A stretch of 64,000 nucleotides of DNA from AP-15 sp035509615 (GCA_035509615.1 DATJLK010000098.1:1-64000); one strand, 5' to 3'. Counted from the first letter of the stretch, positions 36,601 through 43,879 are shown. Notes: generated by a model not told the origin, from the letters alone. Numbers and translations: made by a program.

Positions 36601-39523
36601 CCCCGACCTCACATTGGCTCCGATGGAATCGAACACGGCGACGGCCAAATTCGACCTGACGCTGTGCTTTGGACCGGGCGAAGGCGGAATGTGGGGCTGG
36701 TTCGAGTACCGCACCGATTTGTTCAAACGCTCGACGATTCGACGCCTGATCGGGCACCTCGTGACGCTGCTCAAAGCAGTCGTCGCGGATTCGGCGTCGC
36801 CAGTCGATCGGCTGCCGTTGATGACGGCCGGCGAACGTCAGCGGATTTTGAGCGATCTGCGCGAGACGGGTGATCCAGCCGAGCCATTCATTGCCGTGCC
36901 GCGACGGTTCGAGGAGCAAGCCGAAGCAACTCCCGATCAGGTGGCGGTCGAATTCGACCGCCTCTCGTTGAGCTACTGCGAACTGAACTGCCGCGCGAAT
37001 CGACTGGCGCACCGGTTGGTCGAGCTGGGGGTCGGCCCCGACTCGCGCGTCGGGATTTGCCTGGAACGCGGTTTCGACCTGGTCACGAGCGTCCTGGCCG
37101 TACTCAAGTCTGGCGGCGCCTACGTGCCGTTGGATCCGCAGTATCCGCGGGAGCGCCTGGCATTCATGCTTGAAGATGCGCAAATCGACCTTCTGCTGAC
37201 CCAGCAGACGCTCCAGGCCAGGATTCCGCAGTTACTGGCGCCGGTCATTTTTCTTGACAACGCCGAGTGTATCGCATTGGGCGACCAAAGTGAAAACCTC
37301 AACGCGTCAGTGGATCGCAACCATCTCGCCTATATCATCTACACCTCAGGCTCGACCGGTCAGCCAAAGGGAATTGCCATGCGGCACGGAGCGCTGGCCA
37401 ATCTGATCCACTGGCAGCTGACAGCCTTGCCCGATTTTGGGCCGGCGCGAACGTTGCAATTCACTTCGCTAAGTTTCGATGTCTCGTTCCAGGAAATCTT
37501 TTCCACGTGGTGTTCGGGTGGGACGCTGGTGCTGATAAACGACGAAACGCGACGAGACCCACGCGCCTTGGTCCGCTGTCTCGATAGCGGGCAGATCGAG
37601 CGCCTGTTCCTGCCGTTCGTCGCGCTGCAGCAACTCGCACTATTTGCTGGTGAAGAGAACGTCACAAGCTTGCCGCTGCGCGATATCATCACAGCCGGAG
37701 AACGGCTAAGGATTACGCCCGAGCTTTCGGAACTGATGCGCCGATTGCCAAATTGCCGGTTGCATAACCATTACGGTCCGGCGGAAACGCACGTGGTCAC
37801 CGCATTCACGCTTTGCGGCAACGTCACGAACTGGCCAGAGTTGCCGCCGATCGGTCGCCCAATCGCCAACACCCAGATATACATCCTGGACGAACACCGG
37901 CAACCGGTGCCGCCCGGCGTCACCGGAGAACTCTACATCGGCGGCGAGTGCCTGGCTCGGGGTTATTGGCGCCGGCCCGAGTTGACCGAGCAGCGGTTCG
38001 TTCCGCATCCGTTTTCCGCAGATGACAACAACCGTTTGTATCGAACTGGCGACTTGGCCCGTTGCCTGGATGACGGCAACATCGAGCTTTTGGGGCGCTG
38101 CGACGATCAGGTGAAGATTCGCGGATTTCGTGTCGAACCGGGTGAGATCGAGGTCCTGCTGGCCAAATTGCCCGCCGTCAGCGACGTTGTTGTCGTCGCC
38201 AGAGAAGACATTCCCGGCCAATGTCGACTAGTCGCATATGTGGTGCCACACCCGGAGCATACAATCGGCGAAAGCGAACTGCGCGATTTCGCTCGTGCGT
38301 CGCTGCCCGACTATATGGTGCCGGCCGCTTACGTAATGATGGACTGTTTGCCGTTGACACCCAGCGGCAAGGTGGACCGGCGCGAGCTTCCAGCTCCCGA
38401 TGCAGCCAGCGGTGCATCCCGCAATTTTGTTCCGCCGCGCAACTTGGATGAATTTCAAATCGCCGAGATATGGGAGTCCGTGCTCGATCGGCATCCCATC
38501 GGGGTCAAAGACGATTTCTTTGAACTCGGCGGCCATTCGCTGCTTGCGGTGCGCGTGATGGCTCGCATCGAAAGAGCCTGGGGTGTGCATTTGCCGCTGG
38601 CATCGCTCTTTCAGTGCCCAACAATTGAACTTTTGGCCAGCCGGTTGCGTCAACACCCAAGTTCGGTCCACGGCTCATGTTTGGTGCCCCTCCGGCCGAC
38701 TGGCTCACTCACGCCTTTCTTCATGGTGCCCGGCGCTGGGGGCAATGTGTTGTACTTGTATGATTTGGCCCGGCGGTTGGGGCGCGACCAACCGTTCTAC
38801 GGCTTGCAGGCCATGGGCCTCGATGGTCAAACTTCGCCCGCGGCAAGTGTCGAAGCGATGGCCGAGCAATATGTCCGCGAAATCACGGCGATCCAGCCGG
38901 CTGGTCCTTATATTATCGGCGGCCATTCGTTCGGCGGCGCCATAGCTTTCGAAATCTCCCAGCAGCTGCAGCGGGCAGGATACCCGGTCGCGCTGCTGGC
39001 GGTGTTTGACACTAACGCACCGCATACGGTCCGGCCCTCGCCTCATCCCGGACCGGACGATGCCGCTTGGCTGGCTGAGATCGGTGCGATCATCGGCGAG
39101 CTGTCAGGCCGCGATATCTCGATCTCGCTCGCCGCGTTACGAGGTCTGGATGCCGAGCAACAGCTGACCGCGTTTCGGTCCAGTTTGATCGAGAGTGACT
39201 GGTTGCCGCCCGAGACGACGCTAACTCAGGTGCGCGCTTTCGTCGAAGTTTACAAAGCCCATATCCGGCTGGAGTATCGGCCGCGCGCTCCAATCCCCAC
39301 ACGCATCCTCCTGCTCAAGGCCCTGTACCGGTCACGGGCGGATCAGAACGATCCAATTTTGGACCAGGTTTTGGGACCGGCGTGGGGTTGGGACGATCTG
39401 GCCCTGGGAGAGGTCGATATTGCTGCGGTTCCGGGCAATCACTTAACCATGATGACAGAACCGCACGTCCAAGTCACAGCGGACTCCCTGCGGCGACGAT
39501 TGCTAAAATACCAACAACGCTAG
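27608..39523 (+). CDS. NRPS, three modules with terminal TE: TubC-dock-C-A(Thr)-PCP-C-A(Asn, N-MT)-PCP-C-A(Pro)-PCP-TE
   Basis: 3971 aa. Residues 1-60 match the TubC N-terminal docking domain. Module 1: C with HHIISDA (H208, D213; usual Gly is Ala214), A code DFWNIGMVHK (Thr; D735), PCP Ser1091. Module 2: C (HH1284), A code DATKIGEVGK (Asn-type; D1806), interrupted after A8 by an N-methyltransferase (from about 2083; EIGCGTG near 2144), PCP Ser2575. Module 3: C (HH2769), A code DVQFIAHVVK (Pro; D3291), PCP Ser3644. A type I thioesterase follows (GHSFGG Ser3774, Asp3801, His3945). It therefore adds Thr, N-methyl-Asn and Pro, then releases the product. Because the chain carries a free beta-amino group, head-to-tail macrolactam formation as in iturins and puwainaphycins is the likely outcome; linear release or a lactone through a Thr hydroxyl cannot be excluded from sequence. 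Confidence 0.95.
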   Translation: MKSVDDFLAELGGAGVQVSVDGDNLRCRAPKGRLTPELRREITLRKAEILQTLGSPKAAWPEPDGHIRRAGRDCHLPLSSAQQRLWFLAQYEGESSAYSIPTALRLRGELEISALRKSINQIVERHEVLRTVFPAKDGLPLQRILAVAPVEIPVYDLPTAGGDQQLDKIQHWIAAETARAFDLFAGPLLRVKLFRLAADDHVLLVITHHIISDAWSVGVFTREFSELYSAACLHRAPSLPALEIQYADFAVWQSERLDSGVYDEQLKYWEKQLRGAPPLLQLPWDRPRPATQTHRGGTRLFQFGETLTSRLKEFSRQNRCSIFMTLLAGFSALLARYSGQDQVVVGSPIANRGQSQLEPLIGFFVNTLALRVDLSDDPSFLELVARTKHLALEAFANQDAPFEDLVEKLQPERSLSYMPLFQVMFVLQNAPISELALPGLTASLLDISRDTTKFDLTLVIDDDGSRLRGSFEYSADLFDASTIQRMAGHFENLLDRMTREPGIRVSELDFLSGDEVELLLHSWNDTAIDFPCDACIQQLFEYKAAETPAAIALVFQDQQLTYAELNSRANRLAGHLIALGVRPDARVAVAVERSLEMVVALLATLKAGGAYVPLDPAYPAERLAFMIADSAPHVLLTQQAVLPGLGELPDTLPVLALDASAPAWAALPDTNPQPATLGLTSANLAYVIYTSGSTGTPKGVMVEHANVVRLFASTASLFQFNADDVWTLFHSYAFDFSVWELWGALLYGGRLIVIPHFLARSPRDFYHLLCEQGVSVLNQTPSAFRQLMAAQAETPQVQHRLRHVIFGGEALEIASLKAWYARNDASKTNLVNMYGITETTVHATYRVLQPHDTQSRYGSPIGVPLADLRIYLLDKHGAPAPLGVAGEIYVAGAGVARGYMNRPELTAERFLTDPFAVEAGTAGRRMYRTGDLGRRLADGTIEFLGRNDHQVKIRGFRIEVGEIEARLLDYPGMDEVVVLAREDHPGEKRLAAYFTGAPEVTAADLRRHLALALPDYMMPAAYVRLDALPLTPNGKLDRGALPAPGESAFDKPGYAAPEGPVETALAAIWAGLLRIQGVGRHDNFFELGGHSLMAIQMVSRIRDRCGCELTVREVFESPTIAGMAAHLDLRQKNTKSTSRPPPIYRLEHDGPLPLSLAQERLWFLDQLEPGNAFYNIPFAFRCTGHLDIPALERTINEVIRRHASLRTTFSEIDGKPFQKIHENFDIALARQTLSHLEADRREAEARRLALAEALKPFCLKSGPLVRATLIEMAPRDYALLLTIHHIVADGWSIGVLVRELSQIYPALVRGEPSPLPDLAIQFADFAVWQRAWLDGEKLQAEIDYWIRQLQGAPQVVEIPADFPRPAVQTFRGDTSSFHLPRAATDRLKLLSEAADASLFMMLLAGFAALLRRYTGEDEFLIGSPIANRNQDAIEPLIGFFVNTLALRADLTGDPEFLELLRRVRQTALDAYAHPNVPFEYLVERLQPARDMRRNPLVQVSFVFQNTPFSVPQIEGLEMRQMPAKTGTARFDLEVFLWEEDGGLRGEFAYGTDLFEAATIARLVGHFETLLRGVADDPHRPVSALPLLTKEERRLLLVDWNATAADFPREKCVHELFEEQAARHPNEIAVACGRHALTYEDLDARANQLARHLSTLGAGPGVLIGICLERSLDLVVGILGVLKAGAAYVPLDPSYPHDRLAFMIDDARLALLLTESKLQPRLADHRAQTLRLDSIFELIARQKATKPASMVGPRDLAYVIYTSGSTGRPKGTLLEHRNVVNYLAWARARYAVAEGAGAPVNSSISFDATVTSLITPLVSGRRVELLPEQDEIEHLCAALRSERDFSLVKITPAHLDMLSRLLGEIPFTGRTRAFILGGEALTADHIAYWRKFAPDLCLINEYGPTETAVGCCVYEVPREAPISQTVPIGRPIANTQLYVLDEHLQPVPVGVPGELFIGGAGVGRGYLHREELTAERFIADPFSPQPDARLYRTGDRARFLVDGNLEFLGRLDSQVKLRGYRIETGEIERVLADNPSVDKVMVVVRHDQPGDARLVAYLVPRVAPADAAVDATAATDAVDHEQVTQWQHVFANSYAGSQSADDLTFDIAGWNSSYTGAPIPADEMREWVEQTVHRIRSYRPRRIWEIGCGTGLLLSRLAPYAASYLGTDFSETALRRVRQMIEGNPDFATARVLHRAADDFTDVAGPFDTIVLNSVIQYFPGIDYLLAVLDEAAKRLAPGGRIFLGDVRCLPLLEMFHASVEAYRASDTSPVSGIRQRIHERMSREEELLLDPQFFFALKSRYPGLTHTEANLKRGKHCNELLRFRFDATLHFDPTASAPAEVTWHDWSTGEFSLSGLRELLDGQKPAVFALRGLPNARLSHDVIFLQELRSAAGALSLGQLMRRMHTAPMADVDPEHLWALGAELGYHVEIAVSEEPSQFDVIFKRKGAEADATVSQPISVRAFIEPPKPWRRYANDPLRSRRHQRLAQELRVLAESKLPDYMVPSAFVMLREFPLTSNGKVDREALPPPSVRPADEKLIAPLTPDEEVLAAIWADVLGLDRVGTHDDFFALGGHSLLATQVISRVREAFAVELQVRTIFQAPTISGLAQRIVDLRATAANMPPASPLEPQPRGDHVPCSFAQERLWLLDRLEEKSPAYNIASTIRLSGALNVDGLRCSLQMLVDRHEALRTTFPATPDGEPRQYVAAQVDFQLPVIDIEHFAENAQLEQLQTVSAEVHQCRFDLQRGPLLRAVLVRRNEHEHVLFMCMHHIISDGWSIGVLNSELAELYTAFVEARAHRLNPLPVQYADYAIWQRNWLHGDVLQSQVAYWKAQLAGAPPVLELPTDFPRPAVQSFQGEMETFELDRALTDGLDALSRRHGVSLYMILLSVFAVLLSRYSRQKNLVIGSPIAGRRNREIESVVGFFVNTLALRIDLEGDPGFTQLLAQVRKSALDAYAHQDVPFEHLVQELHPERSLSHAPIFQVMLILLNTPLSQIHVPDLTLAPMESNTATAKFDLTLCFGPGEGGMWGWFEYRTDLFKRSTIRRLIGHLVTLLKAVVADSASPVDRLPLMTAGERQRILSDLRETGDPAEPFIAVPRRFEEQAEATPDQVAVEFDRLSLSYCELNCRANRLAHRLVELGVGPDSRVGICLERGFDLVTSVLAVLKSGGAYVPLDPQYPRERLAFMLEDAQIDLLLTQQTLQARIPQLLAPVIFLDNAECIALGDQSENLNASVDRNHLAYIIYTSGSTGQPKGIAMRHGALANLIHWQLTALPDFGPARTLQFTSLSFDVSFQEIFSTWCSGGTLVLINDETRRDPRALVRCLDSGQIERLFLPFVALQQLALFAGEENVTSLPLRDIITAGERLRITPELSELMRRLPNCRLHNHYGPAETHVVTAFTLCGNVTNWPELPPIGRPIANTQIYILDEHRQPVPPGVTGELYIGGECLARGYWRRPELTEQRFVPHPFSADDNNRLYRTGDLARCLDDGNIELLGRCDDQVKIRGFRVEPGEIEVLLAKLPAVSDVVVVAREDIPGQCRLVAYVVPHPEHTIGESELRDFARASLPDYMVPAAYVMMDCLPLTPSGKVDRRELPAPDAASGASRNFVPPRNLDEFQIAEIWESVLDRHPIGVKDDFFELGGHSLLAVRVMARIERAWGVHLPLASLFQCPTIELLASRLRQHPSSVHGSCLVPLRPTGSLTPFFMVPGAGGNVLYLYDLARRLGRDQPFYGLQAMGLDGQTSPAASVEAMAEQYVREITAIQPAGPYIIGGHSFGGAIAFEISQQLQRAGYPVALLAVFDTNAPHTVRPSPHPGPDDAAWLAEIGAIIGELSGRDISISLAALRGLDAEQQLTAFRSSLIESDWLPPETTLTQVRAFVEVYKAHIRLEYRPRAPIPTRILLLKALYRSRADQNDPILDQVLGPAWGWDDLALGEVDIAAVPGNHLTMMTEPHVQVTADSLRRRLLKYQQR

Positions 39524-39551
39524 CTATAAACATTGCACGAGGGATACAACC

Positions 39552-40352
39552 TTGTCCTACTCCACTACGCGGGTGAGCGGCGGCTGGTTTATCGTTCCCG
39601 TACGCCGTCCGGCACCGCGATGGCGACTAGTCTGTTTCCCATACGCGGGTGCAGGTGCGTCGATCTATTTTTCCTGGGCCAAATATCTCGCCGAGCGAGA
39701 GATTGAAGTGTGGAACGTTCAATACCCCGGACGAGAAACCCGCTTGGCCGAAGCACCAGCGCGAGAATTTTCTGCGATGGTTCAGCAATTAACCGATGCC
39801 TTGCGGCCCTTGGAAGCAGCCGGCGTTCCGCTGGCATTTTTCGGCCATAGCATGGGTGCGGTACTCGCCCACGAGGTGGCCTGCCAGTTGTTCCGGCAAC
39901 ACCGGTTGCTGCCGGTCGGTTTATTCTTGTCGGGCCGTAATGCGCCGTCGCTTCGGCGCGAACCACCCCGTCTGCACCTTTTACCGCCCGAAGAATTGCT
40001 GGATGCTGTGGCCGAATTCGGCAACTTATCCGAGGCGATACGCAATGAACCAGAGTTGATCGAGCTATTGATCCCTGCTCTTCGCGCGGATTTCGCTTTA
40101 TTGTACGACTACCATCAGTGCTGGGATGCCAGGCGTGTGGTACGAATACCCTGCCAACTCTCCGTCTTCGGTGGCGATCAAGATCCTTGGACGCAAGCCG
40201 ATGGTCTGGCGCACTGGCAACAATTCGTTTGTGGCCAATTTCGCCTGCGAACCTATGCCGGCGGGCACTTTTTTATCAATCAATTTTATCACAAAATCTG
40301 GCTGGCTATCGAAGAGGATTTGATTGAGATGGGTAAACGCGCTGCTACATAG
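39552..40352 (+). CDS. Type II (editing) thioesterase
   Basis: 266 aa alpha/beta hydrolase of the GrsT/SrfAD type: it starts with the family feature LVCFPYAGAGAS, has the nucleophile motif GHSMG (Ser100), an acid residue in GGDQDPW (Asp209 or Asp211) and the C-terminal GGHFF (His239). Such enzymes remove wrong or stalled acyl groups from carrier proteins. The start chosen is a TTG at 39552, preceded by GAGGG; no ATG gives a full-length protein. It lies 28 bp downstream of the terminal synthetase and is the last gene of the cluster on this side. Confidence 0.93.
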   Translation: MSYSTTRVSGGWFIVPVRRPAPRWRLVCFPYAGAGASIYFSWAKYLAEREIEVWNVQYPGRETRLAEAPAREFSAMVQQLTDALRPLEAAGVPLAFFGHSMGAVLAHEVACQLFRQHRLLPVGLFLSGRNAPSLRREPPRLHLLPPEELLDAVAEFGNLSEAIRNEPELIELLIPALRADFALLYDYHQCWDARRVVRIPCQLSVFGGDQDPWTQADGLAHWQQFVCGQFRLRTYAGGHFFINQFYHKIWLAIEEDLIEMGKRAAT

Positions 40353-40408
40353 GTAGCATCAGTCTTCTTTTGCACCTTCTCACGATGAACAAACCACACG
40401 AGTCACCG

Positions 40409-40678
40409 TTATGTCGTGCTGTTTAGCGTTCGCTCAACCATTTGGTAAATCTCCGAGTTAATTGCTAAACACGATATAAAAATGGGGCTGTCCAGGCACT
40501 GGATCGATAAAGTTTCCGTCGGGGCGTCGTAGCTCCAATATACTATGAAGCCGTCCGCACTCGCAGTCCCGACATCCGCCGTTATTTGGATGCCAAACCG
40601 CGTCATAGCTGCCTGCTTAGCGGACTGCCAGGCCGCCAGGGTCACATTATTAAATGTTTGCATCTCACATGCTGACAT
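40409..40678 (-). CDS. Small orphan protein, 89 aa, unknown function
   Basis: Starts at an ATG with a good ribosome-binding site (AGAGGTG, four bases upstream). It reads as a compact soluble protein without signal or membrane segment (TFNNVTLAAWQSAK near the N terminus; SADGFIVYWSYD in the middle; two Cys in the C-terminal half). From memory it resembles short hypothetical proteins opening with a FxNVTPxxWxxVK-like motif, but I cannot name a family. It is convergent with the thioesterase gene and sits between the cluster and tRNA-Val. Confidence 0.6.
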   Translation of the reverse strand: MSACEMQTFNNVTLAAWQSAKQAAMTRFGIQITADVGTASADGFIVYWSYDAPTETLSIQCLDSPIFISCLAINSEIYQMVERTLNSTT

Positions 40679-41250
40679 TTTTCACCTCTTTGTTGGTCAC
40701 GACATAGAGCGCAATTGCCGCCGCCGTTGGAACGACCATTTGGGAATCGCCAAGTTCAAACGCGCCGGCGTTGTTCGTGAAAAGGTCTGGGAGAAGCTGC
40801 CAGCGCGTTCGTCCGAGTTCGCCTCCCATTTCGCCGCGTCACCGCCGCTTCTCTCCGACTGCACCGGCTGCTTGCCCGCCTTCCCACGAAGTTGCGCGCA
40901 CTGAGGCCTGCCCGTGCCGGCAATTTGGGGAGAGGGGATGCCGCCAAAATCGATCGCGGGCGGGTATTCGAGCAGATTGCGGCATTGGGCGGACTAACGT
41001 TTGACGAAAGACGCATATTATCAAAAGTGCCACCTCGAGGGTGCCTTTGGCTCCCAAAAGTCGTATTTCAGGGGCCTTTTGCGAAATGACGGCTGGTGAC
41101 ACGACTGTTGGGTCTAGTATCGGCATTCGGGCAAAGGGAATAACAACGTGCCAATGCACCCTGTACGCCCTGCAGCGTTCTGCATTATCTTGCGCGTTGC
41201 GGTGCCTCCGCCGCTCTGTTGCTTCCTATCTAGCCAGTTGAGATACCCGA
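40679..41250. other. 572-bp stretch without a recognisable gene
   Basis: Contains the promoter side of the small orphan gene. Open frames here (for example + strand 40892-41089) are short, lack ribosome-binding sites and match nothing I recognise. It lies directly against the 3' end of tRNA-Val, where integration scars would be expected, but I found no integrase remnant or repeat of the tRNA 3' end. Confidence 0.5.
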
Positions 41251-41325
41251 TGGTGGGCGCGACTGGGATTGAACCAGTGACCCCTACGATGTCAACGTAG
41301 TGCTCTCCCGCTGAGCTACGCGCCC
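41251..41325 (-). tRNA. tRNA-Val (anticodon GAC)
   Basis: On the minus strand the 75 bases fold as a full cloverleaf: acceptor GGGCGCG pairing with CGCGCCC, D-loop with AGCGGGA, anticodon stem CTACG/CGTAG around loop TTGACAT (anticodon GAC), T-loop TTCAATC, and an encoded ACCA end. Its 3' end points toward the biosynthetic cluster. Confidence 0.96.
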
Positions 41326-41803
41326 CTAACCCTGTAATCGGGATCGAGCCGCGTTGATAGCGAAAATCCCGGCATCAGGCAAGCGCGGCCGGGTAGGTGC
41401 GGGTGAGGGCCGAGACAGGGCTGGAGCAGCGGTCAGGGTTCCGAGAGGCCGGATCGAACGACGCAAGCGGTCGTCGATCCACGCTGCGGTTGCTGGAGCG
41501 AGCGCCGATTTGCCGATCAGGCGTTGCTCCGGCAGGTACGGCCCTTGGGCCCGCACCGCAATCAAAAATGATCTTGGTATGTGCAAGCGGGGCCATGCGC
41601 CAAACCGGGCGACCCTCGGCCCGTCAGCGTATGGCGACCGCCCGTTGGCCTGTGCTGGCGAACTCGATTGCGGCGCCGTCAAAACGGTCCACGGCCATTC
41701 TCGTCCTGCCGGCGATACCGTTGACCGCAGCGTCGATTCGCTCGCGTTGCGGCGGCACCCGCCGATCGGTACTGTGCCAGCGTACCGGATGGAGAGGTTG
41801 GGT
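41326..41803. other. 478-bp stretch without a recognisable gene
   Basis: Lies upstream of both tRNA-Val (leftward) and the small exported protein (rightward), so it should carry both promoters. Long open frames here on either strand reflect high GC; none has a start site or a recognisable product. Confidence 0.45.
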
Positions 41804-42160
41804 ATGCGGGGGCATATCGTATTGCTGGCGGCGGTTATCGTCGCCGCTGGTATGGTTCGGACACCGGCGGGGGCGGCAGGTTCGAGCAACCCGAGAAACG
41901 ACCGCCTGCTGGCGATGACCGAGGCCCAGCAGGCCGAGGCGCTGAGCAGGAGCTTCCGCCACGGTTGCGTCGGAGTCGCGGCGTTTCCGATGGGCATGAC
42001 CGAGATCGGCCGCGCCAAGGGCTATGCCTATTGGAGCGTGCGCTGCAAAAACGGCAGGAGCTATGTCGTGCAAATCCCGCCTAACATCCGAACTCCGGCA
42101 ATCGTCGCCGACTGCAAGGTGCTGCAGGGCACCGGCCGCGAATGCTTCAAAAAATTCTGA
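41804..42160 (+). CDS. Small exported protein with four conserved-looking Cys, unknown function
   Basis: 118 aa. The ATG at 41804 is preceded by GGAGAGG at optimal spacing; longer upstream extensions of the frame have no ribosome-binding site. The N terminus is a signal peptide (LLAAVIVAAGMV, then a TPAGAAG cleavage region). The mature part of about 95 residues has four Cys (HGC, VRC, ADC, REC), compatible with two disulfides in the periplasm. No family recognised. Confidence 0.7.
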   Translation: MRGHIVLLAAVIVAAGMVRTPAGAAGSSNPRNDRLLAMTEAQQAEALSRSFRHGCVGVAAFPMGMTEIGRAKGYAYWSVRCKNGRSYVVQIPPNIRTPAIVADCKVLQGTGRECFKKF

Positions 42161-42181
42161 GGAGCACGGTTAACAGCCCGT

Positions 42182-42367
42182 CTACCAACTCATCGGCCGG
42201 CGGCAGACCGAATACCATAGCCCCAGATTCTTGTCCTTCCACTGCGGGTCGGCGCAGTTCTTTTCGACCATTGCCGCCGATTCGGTGGCGCCTGCCGGTG
42301 CCACAGGTGTCGAATTCGAGCATGCGCACAGGGACAGCGCCAACAACACCAGAGCACCCAATCTCAT
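42182..42367 (-). CDS. Small putative lipoprotein, 61 aa
   Basis: The start ATG at 42367 has GGGAG upstream. The N terminus MRLGALVLLALSLCAC is a lipoprotein-type signal with an imperfect lipobox (LCAC). The mature part is only about 45 residues with two further Cys (EKNCADPQWKDKNLG; VCRRP). It is convergent with the exported protein gene at 41804. An upstream in-frame ATG at 42403 would place the signal 12 residues inside and is less likely. Function unknown. Confidence 0.6.
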   Translation of the reverse strand: MRLGALVLLALSLCACSNSTPVAPAGATESAAMVEKNCADPQWKDKNLGLWYSVCRRPMSW

Positions 42368-42588
42368 CGCCGCGTCTCCCTTGTCACCACCGGATCTGGG
42401 CAAGCGCGCCGTGTTCTTCCGGTCGCGGGCTGAATCGGCTGGTCGATCTCACGACGCAACTTTGGCGATTGCAAGGCGATCGGGTAACAATGAGCTGAGG
42501 CCGGGCCTCGCGTCAGGCCGGGGTACGAGCATCTGATCGGCGGCCTCCTTCGGGTCGGTTGAAGCGCTAAAAGCGGAGCACGGCGAAG

Positions 42589-43791
42589 ATGAAAAACGAC
42601 GGCAGGCCACGGAATTACCGCAAGGATACGCTCTTGACGCATTTGGGCCGCCACCCTGAAGCGCATCATGGAGCGGTCAACCCGCCCGTCTACCACGCCT
42701 CGACGATCCTGTCCGCGAACATGGCCGAGTGGGAGGCCAAACGTGCGCCGGGGCGCCGGTTTGACGTCGTCCGCTATGGGCTGCTTGGCACCCCCACAAC
42801 CTTTGCCCTCGAAGAGGCGATCGCGGCGATCGAGGGGGGTTACCGCGCAATGTTGATGTCATCGGGTCTTGCTGCGGTCACCGCGCCATTACAGGCCTGT
42901 CTTAGCAATGGTGACCATCTGTTGATGGTCGATTCGGTCTACGGGCCGGCGCGCAACTTTTGCGTCAAGGTGCTGGCCCGCTGCGGTGTCGAGACAACGT
43001 TTTACGATCCGCTGATCGGCGAGGGGATAGCCCGGCTGATGCGCCCCAACACCAAGGTCGTCTATGTCGAATCACCGGGCTCGCTGACCTTCGAGGTCCA
43101 GGATGTGCCGGCGATCGCCGCTGCAGCGCATGATTGCGGCGCCACGGTCCTGATGGACAACACCTGGGCCTCGCCCTGGCTGTTTCCATCGTTCGAGCGC
43201 GGCGTCGACGTATCGATTCACGCCGCCACCAAATACATCGTCGGCCATTCGGATGTGATGCTCGGTGCGGTGATCACCACTCGGGAAATGTACGAACCGG
43301 TGCGGACGATGGCGGCCGATATCGGGCATTGCGCCGGGCCCGACGACGTCTATCTCGCGCTGCGCGGATTGCGCACCCTGAGCGTGCGGCTGGAGCGTCA
43401 CGAAAAGAACGCGCTCGCCGTCGCGCGCTGGTTGCAGACCCGGCCCGAAGTCTCGCGCATCCTCTATCCGGCGCTTCCCGAAGACCCCGGCCACGCCCTG
43501 TGGAAACGCGATTTTCTCGGCGCCAGCGGATTGTTCGGCGTGGTCCTGAAGCCAGCCTCAAAAAAAGCGGTGTATGCGCTGATTGACGCTCTCGATCTGT
43601 TTGGCATCGGCGCCAGTTGGGGCGGGTTTGAAAGCCTGATCCAACCGACCACCCCGGCGCGCATTCGCAGCGCCACCAACTGGGCGTCCGAAGGCCCGAC
43701 CCTGCGCCTCCATATCGGTCTCGAGGACCCGCAGGACCTGATCGAAGACCTCGACCGCGGCTTCCACGCCCTCCGCGCGGCGCAGACCTGA
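42589..43791 (+). CDS. metC: Cystathionine beta-lyase
   Basis: 400 aa, the usual length for Cys/Met-metabolism PLP enzymes. Family features: PPVYHASTI near the N terminus, VRYGLLGTPTT, the cofactor-binding SSGLAAVTA, VLMDNTW, and the Schiff-base lysine in HAATKYIVGHSD (Lys215). It cleaves cystathionine to homocysteine, pyruvate and ammonia in methionine synthesis. The HAATKY and GASWGGFESL signatures favour the beta-lyase over gamma-synthase, but substrate cannot be fixed from sequence. It is a stand-alone gene, convergent with the mprF fusion gene; housekeeping rather than part of the peptide cluster. Confidence 0.9.
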   Translation: MKNDGRPRNYRKDTLLTHLGRHPEAHHGAVNPPVYHASTILSANMAEWEAKRAPGRRFDVVRYGLLGTPTTFALEEAIAAIEGGYRAMLMSSGLAAVTAPLQACLSNGDHLLMVDSVYGPARNFCVKVLARCGVETTFYDPLIGEGIARLMRPNTKVVYVESPGSLTFEVQDVPAIAAAAHDCGATVLMDNTWASPWLFPSFERGVDVSIHAATKYIVGHSDVMLGAVITTREMYEPVRTMAADIGHCAGPDDVYLALRGLRTLSVRLERHEKNALAVARWLQTRPEVSRILYPALPEDPGHALWKRDFLGASGLFGVVLKPASKKAVYALIDALDLFGIGASWGGFESLIQPTTPARIRSATNWASEGPTLRLHIGLEDPQDLIEDLDRGFHALRAAQT

Positions 43792-43879
43792 TCGGCATCG
43801 GCTGCACGGTCTGGCGCGCGCTCGCGCGGCGAACCGCGATACCGCCGCAAACCAGTTCAATCAGTCACCTCGGACAGAT

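Noticed and set aside
40740..41090. Possible remnant gene between the orphan gene and tRNA-Val
   Set aside because: Short frames in different phases gave protein-like snatches (for example FEQIAALGGLTFDERR) but no match to a family I know and no start site.
41354..41803. 150-residue N-terminal extension of the small exported protein
   Set aside because: It has no ribosome-binding site at the upstream start, would bury the signal peptide, and composition is not protein-like.
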